Positions 63,301 through 64,000 of a stretch of 64,000 nt of DNA are shown one piece after another (within the stretch, counting starts at the first letter, position 1; every line of letters starts with the position of its first letter). This DNA comes from Talpa occidentalis (taxonomy: Eukaryota > Chordata > Mammalia > Eulipotyphla > Talpidae): assembly GCF_014898055.3 (NCBI RefSeq), contig NW_023601433.1:70911683-70975682 (forward strand), written 5' to 3'. The notes under the pieces were generated by a model, which saw only the letters and a program-made list of their open reading frames with translations, was not told the origin of the DNA and ran no database searches. The position numbers and the translations under genes are program-made.

Positions 63301-64000
63301 ACTTATCAGTTCTTTCCTCATAGATGAATCATTCCTACCCCATTTCTTTCTTGCATATAAAAAAACAGAATATGAATTTAAGAAGAGTTTTTAGAAAAAT
63401 ATTCCCTATAATAATATGAAAAAACATTTTATGAAAACAGTAATCCTATTATGAAAATTTGTGATAATATGGTTTATGATTATGGCTTTTAACTAAATAT
63501 TATTTTCACTTTGTAGCCTCTAGACAGCTTTACATCCAACAATGGACCATTTCGATACTGCTTGGGTGGTAACCCCAAACAGCCCTTGGAAAATCCTGTT
63601 TTTTCTGGAAATGTTCAAGTGTCTTCTGGAAGTGGCAACTGTGAAGATATGCACATGATAGCAGTTGAAGGGAAAGGTGAAGTAAAACATGGAGGAGAAG
63701 ATGGCAGAAGTAACAGTGGAGCACCACACCGTGAGAAACGAGGTGGAGAAAATGAGGAATTCTCTAATGTCAGAAGGGGGAAAGGTATGTATTACTTCTT
63801 TCTTGTTCTCACTATCTTTATAAGCTAATTAGGAAAATGGGGAGGATCAACATAAAGAGATGCACTAGGACTCTCAATTTATAAAGGGAATGCTAAAAGT
63901 TATTCTTACATAGTATCTGACATTTTTTCTTTCTATCTAATTCTTTGACTCCAGAGGTCGCAGTAGTGTGTTCTCCAAATATCTGGGGGAAATAATTCTA
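37957..64000 (+). CDS. ACBD5: ACBD5, acyl-CoA-binding domain-containing protein 5 (exons 1-10; 3' part outside window)
   Basis: ACBD5 is a tail-anchored peroxisomal membrane protein. It binds (very-long-chain) acyl-CoA and tethers peroxisomes to the ER through VAPA/VAPB (family knowledge). Joined exons are 37957-37971, 38158-38323, 44591-44711, 47229-47301, 55812-55926, 56025-56057, 58806-58940, 60038-60226, 62097-62203 and 63517-63784. They give 407 complete codons in one open frame, starting [14 protein letters not shown] as in the long human isoform. The acyl-CoA-binding domain spans about residues 41-130, with YKQAT at 77-81 and KWDAW at 100-104. An acidic segment (about 194-212) and an FFAT-like motif [10 protein letters not shown] (305-314) follow. 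The coiled coil and C-terminal membrane segment of the ~530-residue protein lie past the right edge. All visible junctions are GT-AG. Confidence 0.97.
38158..38323 (+). CDS. ACBD5: ACBD5 coding exon 2 with second start codon
   Basis: Encodes residues 6-60 plus one base, after acceptor TTTTCCAG and before donor G/GTACGTG. It contains the cysteine-rich N-terminal segment and the ATG at 38248 ([12 protein letters not shown], context GAG-ATG-G). That ATG is the known start of the shorter isoform and opens the acyl-CoA-binding domain. Confidence 0.95.
38324..39110. other. 5' part of ACBD5 intron 2, no repeat recognised
   Basis: Two short open frames (91 and 74 codons) have no similarity I recognise. 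Confidence 0.45.
39126..39386 (-). mobile_element. tRNA-derived SINE (subfamily B), reverse
   Basis: Imperfect target duplication AGCATGTACC / AACATGTACT around the element. Confidence 0.92.
39402..39973. other. ACBD5 intron 2, unassigned
   Basis: AT-rich. Nothing identified. Confidence 0.45.
39990..40231 (-). mobile_element. tRNA-derived SINE (subfamily B, diverged), reverse
   Basis: Target duplication ATA(C/T)TGTTATC at 39974-39984 and 40233-40243. The B-box region is partly lost. Confidence 0.92.
40244..40672. other. ACBD5 intron 2, unassigned
   Basis: Nothing identified. Confidence 0.45.
40673..40910 (+). mobile_element. tRNA-derived SINE (subfamily B)
   Basis: Head GGGCCTTCCTGGTGGCACAG. 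Shortened between GCCTGTTCTGC and CCCTCTGGCC. One of only four SINEs in the sense direction of ACBD5. Confidence 0.92.
41021..41298 (+). mobile_element. tRNA-derived SINE (subfamily A)
   Basis: Target duplication AAAATTTATATTCTT at 41006-41020 and about 41299-41313. About 20 bp between GCCTCTG and CTCCCCGGCC, including the B-box, are missing. Confidence 0.95.
41314..41602 (+). mobile_element. L1 3' end, 5'-truncated
   Basis: CAGAAAACAAAAATGGACAA, the polypurine tract GGGGAGGAGGAGGGAGAGGG, GGTGCATTGGTGAAGGACAC and GACTACACCTGAGGGGGTGG define an L1 3' UTR. The right target copy AAAAATTATATTCTTA lies at 41604-41619. Confidence 0.87.
41620..42185. other. ACBD5 intron 2, unassigned
   Basis: AT-rich. 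Nothing identified. Confidence 0.45.
42201..42501 (-). mobile_element. tRNA-derived SINE (subfamily A, ACATGCCTCTAT tail), reverse
   Basis: One of the best-preserved CpG-rich copies. Target duplication CTGAATGTAA(T/A)TTTT at 42186-42200 and from 42502. Confidence 0.96.
42560..42830 (-). mobile_element. Old L1 fragment, reverse
   Basis: TTTTGATATATATCCTTCTG, CAATATAATTTTAAGGGCTG recalls an antisense L1M segment, strongly diverged. Confidence 0.4.
42831..43396. other. ACBD5 intron 2, unassigned
   Basis: Pyrimidine-rich stretch at 43090-43340 with open frames but no recognisable product. Confidence 0.45.
43410..43681 (-). mobile_element. tRNA-derived SINE (subfamily B), reverse
   Basis: Target duplication TATGAAGACTGAT at 43397-43409 and 43682-43694. 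Confidence 0.95.
43747..44002 (-). mobile_element. tRNA-derived SINE (subfamily B), reverse
   Basis: Target duplication GGGAA(G/A)TG(T/C)GTATTTT at 43731-43746 and 44004-44019. Confidence 0.94.
44020..44590. other. ACBD5 intron 2, end
   Basis: AT-rich up to the exon 3 acceptor. Nothing identified. Confidence 0.45.
44591..44711 (+). CDS. ACBD5: ACBD5 coding exon 3 (acyl-CoA-binding core)
   Basis: Acceptor CCAATAG, donor AAATG/GTAATT. Encodes residues 61-100 plus part of W101. It includes [10 protein letters not shown] and the lysine of KWDAW, the conserved acyl-CoA-contacting motifs. Residue 88 is F in [10 protein letters not shown] where I recall L in human. Confidence 0.97.
44833..45094 (-). 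mobile_element. tRNA-derived SINE (subfamily A), reverse
   Basis: Target duplication GGTACCATATACAATTT, right copy 45095-45111. Confidence 0.95.
45477..45770 (+). mobile_element. tRNA-derived SINE (subfamily A)
   Basis: Target duplication AAAGAATCAAAGTATC at 45461-45476 and 45771-45786. Confidence 0.95.
45811..46130 (-). mobile_element. tRNA-derived SINE with G-rich insertion, reverse
   Basis: Target duplication TGCCTTTGAA(A)TTTTT at 45795-45810 and 46131-46146. A G-rich expansion lies at 45893-45932. Confidence 0.94.
45893..45932 (+). repeat. Five-run G tract (G-quadruplex-prone)
   Basis: G runs of 7, 8, 6, 3 and 3 are separated by ATGTTT, TTTT, CA and T. Confidence 0.85.
46147..46461. 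other. ACBD5 intron 3, unassigned
   Basis: Nothing identified. Confidence 0.45.
46477..46749 (-). mobile_element. tRNA-derived SINE (intermediate type) inserted in another SINE's tail, reverse
   Basis: Directly abuts the next reverse SINE. The two share one outer target duplication AAAAGAGAAGTTTTA (46462-46476 and 47018-47032). Confidence 0.93.
46750..47017 (-). mobile_element. tRNA-derived SINE (subfamily B), reverse, host of the preceding copy
   Basis: Its target duplication encloses both elements, so it landed first and its A-tail then received the second SINE. Confidence 0.93.
47229..47301 (+). CDS. ACBD5: ACBD5 coding exon 4
   Basis: Acceptor TTCTAG, donor AAG/GTAGGG. Completes W101 and encodes residues 102-125 ([18 protein letters not shown] to VEEMKK), the last helix of the acyl-CoA-binding fold. 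Confidence 0.97.
47599..47878 (-). mobile_element. tRNA-derived SINE (diverged), reverse
   Basis: Target duplication AGAAACAGAAATCTTTTT at 47580-47597 and 47879-47896. Confidence 0.94.
47897..49142. other. ACBD5 intron 4, unassigned
   Basis: 1.2 kb of AT-rich intron without a SINE or recognisable gene. Confidence 0.45.
49280..49537 (-). mobile_element. tRNA-derived SINE nested in L1, reverse
   Basis: Target duplication TCATTGTTCATTTTTA at 49264-49279 and 49538-49553, which is L1 3' UTR sequence. Confidence 0.95.
50147..50744 (+). mobile_element. Solo LTR of an endogenous retrovirus nested in L1
   Basis: Begins TGTAACAGGG and ends CTACAACA, about 598 bp, with 4-bp target duplication GTTG (50143-50146 and 50745-50748). 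Removing it restores L1 text (ATAGTGGTTGGACCAG). An ATTAAA polyadenylation-like signal sits near 50625. A 4-bp duplication suggests a class I (gamma-type) ERV. No internal viral genes are present. Confidence 0.85.
51591..51858 (-). mobile_element. tRNA-derived SINE (subfamily B), reverse
   Basis: Flanked by AGGAAATTTT and GGAAAATTG, an imperfect duplication. Confidence 0.92.
51859..52450. other. ACBD5 intron 4 with a MER5-like hAT remnant
   Basis: About 52145-52270 (GGCTGCACATTAGAATCAGC, CCTAGACCAATTATTTCAGG) resembles a nonautonomous Charlie/MER5-type element. The rest is unassigned. Confidence 0.5.
52463..52747 (+). mobile_element. tRNA-derived SINE (subfamily B)
   Basis: Target duplication AAGGCTTAACT at 52451-52461 and 52748-52758. 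Sense to ACBD5. Confidence 0.94.
52994..53715 (+). pseudogene. NACA: NACA processed pseudogene
   Basis: NACA is the alpha subunit of the nascent-polypeptide-associated complex at the ribosome exit. Starting at the ATG at 52994, the text encodes [19 protein letters not shown], then [41 protein letters not shown] and a diverged C-terminus. It ends with a 3' UTR-like stretch holding AATAAAGTTATGG at about 53673. The lack of introns plus in-frame stops and frameshifts mark a dead retrocopy. It lies in ACBD5 intron 4 in the sense direction. Confidence 0.87.
53716..54329. other. ACBD5 intron 4, unassigned
   Basis: Nothing identified. Confidence 0.45.
54330..54785 (+). mobile_element. Old L1 3' end
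   Basis: GCAACAACATGGATGAAACT, AATATGATTGCAGAATCGAG, GTGTTGTAAACCAATGTTAC and CCAATAAAAAAAAG match an L1 3' end. Confidence 0.72.
54869..55149 (-). mobile_element. tRNA-derived SINE (subfamily B), reverse
   Basis: Target duplication CTTTTGTGCCCTTT from 54852 and from 55150. Confidence 0.94.
55435..55701 (-). mobile_element. tRNA-derived SINE (subfamily B), reverse
   Basis: Target duplication CAGATCTC(AAG/GAT)ATTATT at 55417-55434 and 55702-55719. It ends about 110 bp before ACBD5 exon 5. Confidence 0.94.
55812..55926 (+). CDS. ACBD5: ACBD5 coding exon 5
   Basis: Acceptor CTATTACAG, donor TCAG/GTTGGA. Encodes residues 126-163 plus one base ([15 protein letters not shown] to GRSSDLTS). Only 98 nt of intron separate it from exon 6. 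Confidence 0.96.
56025..56057 (+). CDS. ACBD5: ACBD5 coding exon 6 (33-nt small exon)
   Basis: Acceptor CATGCCAG, donor GAAG/GTAGGC. Adds V164, [10 protein letters not shown] (165-174) and the first base of D175. The length is a multiple of three and the phase is kept, so skipping would stay in frame. Confidence 0.93.
56152..56428 (-). mobile_element. tRNA-derived SINE (subfamily B), reverse
   Basis: T-rich tail then body to GCACTACCAGGGAGGCCC. It begins about 95 bp after ACBD5 exon 6. Target duplication unclear. Confidence 0.92.
56640..57790 (-). mobile_element. Old L1 fragment, reverse
   Basis: Antisense ORF2-type text: TTTTTGAATCAGCCAATCAG, TAGTCCATTTAGATCTTCTT, GAGCATGTCATCTGCAATGA and GACTGGATGGCTTTATTTTT. 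Highly diverged. Confidence 0.75.
57791..58805. other. ACBD5 intron 6 with a MER5-like remnant at about 58095-58245
   Basis: TATCACATGGGAGCTTTATG and CTGATTCGGAGTCTGCATTT follow the MER5 (hAT-Charlie) layout. The rest up to exon 7 is unassigned. Confidence 0.55.
58806..58940 (+). CDS. ACBD5: ACBD5 coding exon 7 (acidic linker)
   Basis: Acceptor GTTTTAG, donor AATG/GTAATC. Encodes D175 and residues 176-219 ([20 protein letters not shown] onward, then the acidic [16 protein letters not shown]). The exon is 135 nt and phase-neutral. Confidence 0.96.
58941..59512. other. ACBD5 intron 7 with a strong inverted repeat
   Basis: Contains the hairpin at 59061-59108. Otherwise nothing identified. Confidence 0.5.
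59061..59108. repeat. Inverted repeat, 13-bp perfect arms and 9-nt loop
   Basis: GACCCAGTAACCA (59066-59078) and its exact reverse complement TGGTTACTGGGTC (59088-59100). CTGTT/AACAG extends the arms after a 3-nt bulge. Confidence 0.9.
59530..59797 (-). mobile_element. tRNA-derived SINE (subfamily B), reverse
   Basis: Target duplication CGAACAGTACCTTT(T)CT at 59513-59529 and 59798-59814. Confidence 0.94.
60038..60226 (+). CDS. ACBD5: ACBD5 coding exon 8
   Basis: Acceptor ATAAAAG (weak, purine-rich just before AG), donor CAAG/GTATTG. Encodes residues 220-282 ([20 protein letters not shown] onward). It appears a few residues shorter than the human sequence I recall around DKKMMKKSADHKN. This linker is poorly conserved. 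Confidence 0.94.
60285..60627 (-). mobile_element. tRNA-derived SINE (subfamily A) with long (TTTA)n tail, reverse
   Basis: Target duplication GGAATATTCTTTT at 60272-60284 and 60628-60640. The tail is unusually long, with two (TTTA)n blocks separated by TGTTTTACAG. Confidence 0.94.
60789..61050 (-). mobile_element. tRNA-derived SINE (intermediate type), reverse
   Basis: Target duplication TCATTGA(AG/GA)TTTTTT-like at 60773-60788 and 61051-61066. Confidence 0.94.
61130..61594 (-). pseudogene. RPL23: RPL23 processed pseudogene
   Basis: RPL23 (uL14) is a protein of the large ribosomal subunit. The minus strand begins at the ATG at 61594 and gives [31 protein letters not shown] and, after a frame change, [19 protein letters not shown] and ITGPITKRS. 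These match RPL23 in order. There are no introns, stops and a frameshift in the middle, and the normal stop is lost (AATGAATC where TGA is expected). A 3' UTR-like tail with AATAAAG follows near 61135. It lies antisense in ACBD5 intron 8. Confidence 0.88.
61595..62096. other. ACBD5 intron 8, end
   Basis: AT-rich. Nothing identified before the exon 9 acceptor. Confidence 0.45.
62097..62203 (+). CDS. ACBD5: ACBD5 coding exon 9 (FFAT-like motif)
   Basis: Acceptor ATATTTAG, donor GAG/GTAAAA. Encodes residues 283-318. [15 protein letters not shown] is the acid-preceded FFAT-like sequence through which ACBD5 binds the MSP domain of VAPB (known for the family), so the ER-tethering function looks intact. 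Confidence 0.96.
62204..62914. other. ACBD5 intron 9, unassigned
   Basis: AT-rich. Nothing identified. Confidence 0.45.
62915..63260 (+). mobile_element. L2 3' end
   Basis: TTCAAGTCTTAGTTGATATA, CTTGAGGAAGACTGCCCTGA and GACTTGAAGCTTCTTGCAGA follow the L2 3' consensus order. Confidence 0.72.
63517..63784 (+). CDS. ACBD5: ACBD5 coding exon 10
   Basis: Acceptor CTTTGTAG, donor AAAG/GTATGT. Encodes residues 319-407 plus one base, from [12 protein letters not shown] to [10 protein letters not shown]. The next intron runs off the window. The remaining coding sequence, including coiled coil and membrane anchor, is not visible. Confidence 0.96.

Noticed and set aside
63562..63828. Separate small ORF near the right edge
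   Set aside because: It is ACBD5 exon 10 read past its donor site into the intron.

Overview
This is a window of vertebrate nuclear DNA, almost certainly from a placental mammal. It has split genes with GT-AG introns, CpG-island promoters, L1, L2, MIR and hAT fossils, processed pseudogenes, and about 48 copies of one tRNA-derived SINE. The SINE is not Alu, B1/B2, carnivore CAN, horse ERE, pig PRE, ruminant Bov-tA or vespertilionid VES as I remember those families. I therefore cannot name the species, though a non-primate, non-rodent (perhaps laurasiatherian) mammal fits best.

Two protein genes lie head to head. ABI1 (minus strand) occupies about 1-29.8 kb. Its first coding exon (29437-29553) and second coding exon (1929-2096) are present, separated by a 27.3-kb intron; the rest of the gene lies beyond the left edge. 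ACBD5 (plus strand) runs from 37957 past the right edge. Ten coding exons give the first 407 complete codons, covering the acyl-CoA-binding domain and the FFAT-like VAP-binding motif but not the C-terminal membrane anchor. Each gene starts in a CpG island. A third promoter-like GC-rich block, with three tandem repeats holding ETS-type sites, lies at 36.5-36.8 kb.

Region by region: 1-2.1 kb is ABI1 intron 2 and exon 2. 2.1-29.4 kb is ABI1 intron 1, with SINEs, a HAL1/L1-like element (about 4.9-8.0 kb), a TPRKB processed pseudogene (10.6-11.1 kb), a hAT transposase fossil (14.5-15.7 kb), a 5'-truncated L1 (17.1-19.5 kb), and L2 and MIR remnants. 29.4-29.9 kb is the ABI1 first exon and promoter. 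30-36.5 kb is repeat-rich intergenic DNA. 36.5-38.3 kb holds the ACBD5 promoter region and first exons. 38.3-64 kb is the body of ACBD5, with most SINEs antisense to the gene, a layered L1/solo-LTR/SINE nest (49.1-51.4 kb), a NACA pseudogene (53.0-53.7 kb) and an RPL23 pseudogene (61.2-61.6 kb).

The two genes have unrelated known jobs: ABI1 in the WAVE actin-regulatory complex, ACBD5 in peroxisomal very-long-chain acyl-CoA binding and ER tethering. Nothing here suggests a joint pathway. I found no new multi-gene system. The most notable features are the layered retrotransposition histories, the SINE subfamily structure and strand bias, three retropseudogenes, and the promoter repeats upstream of ACBD5.
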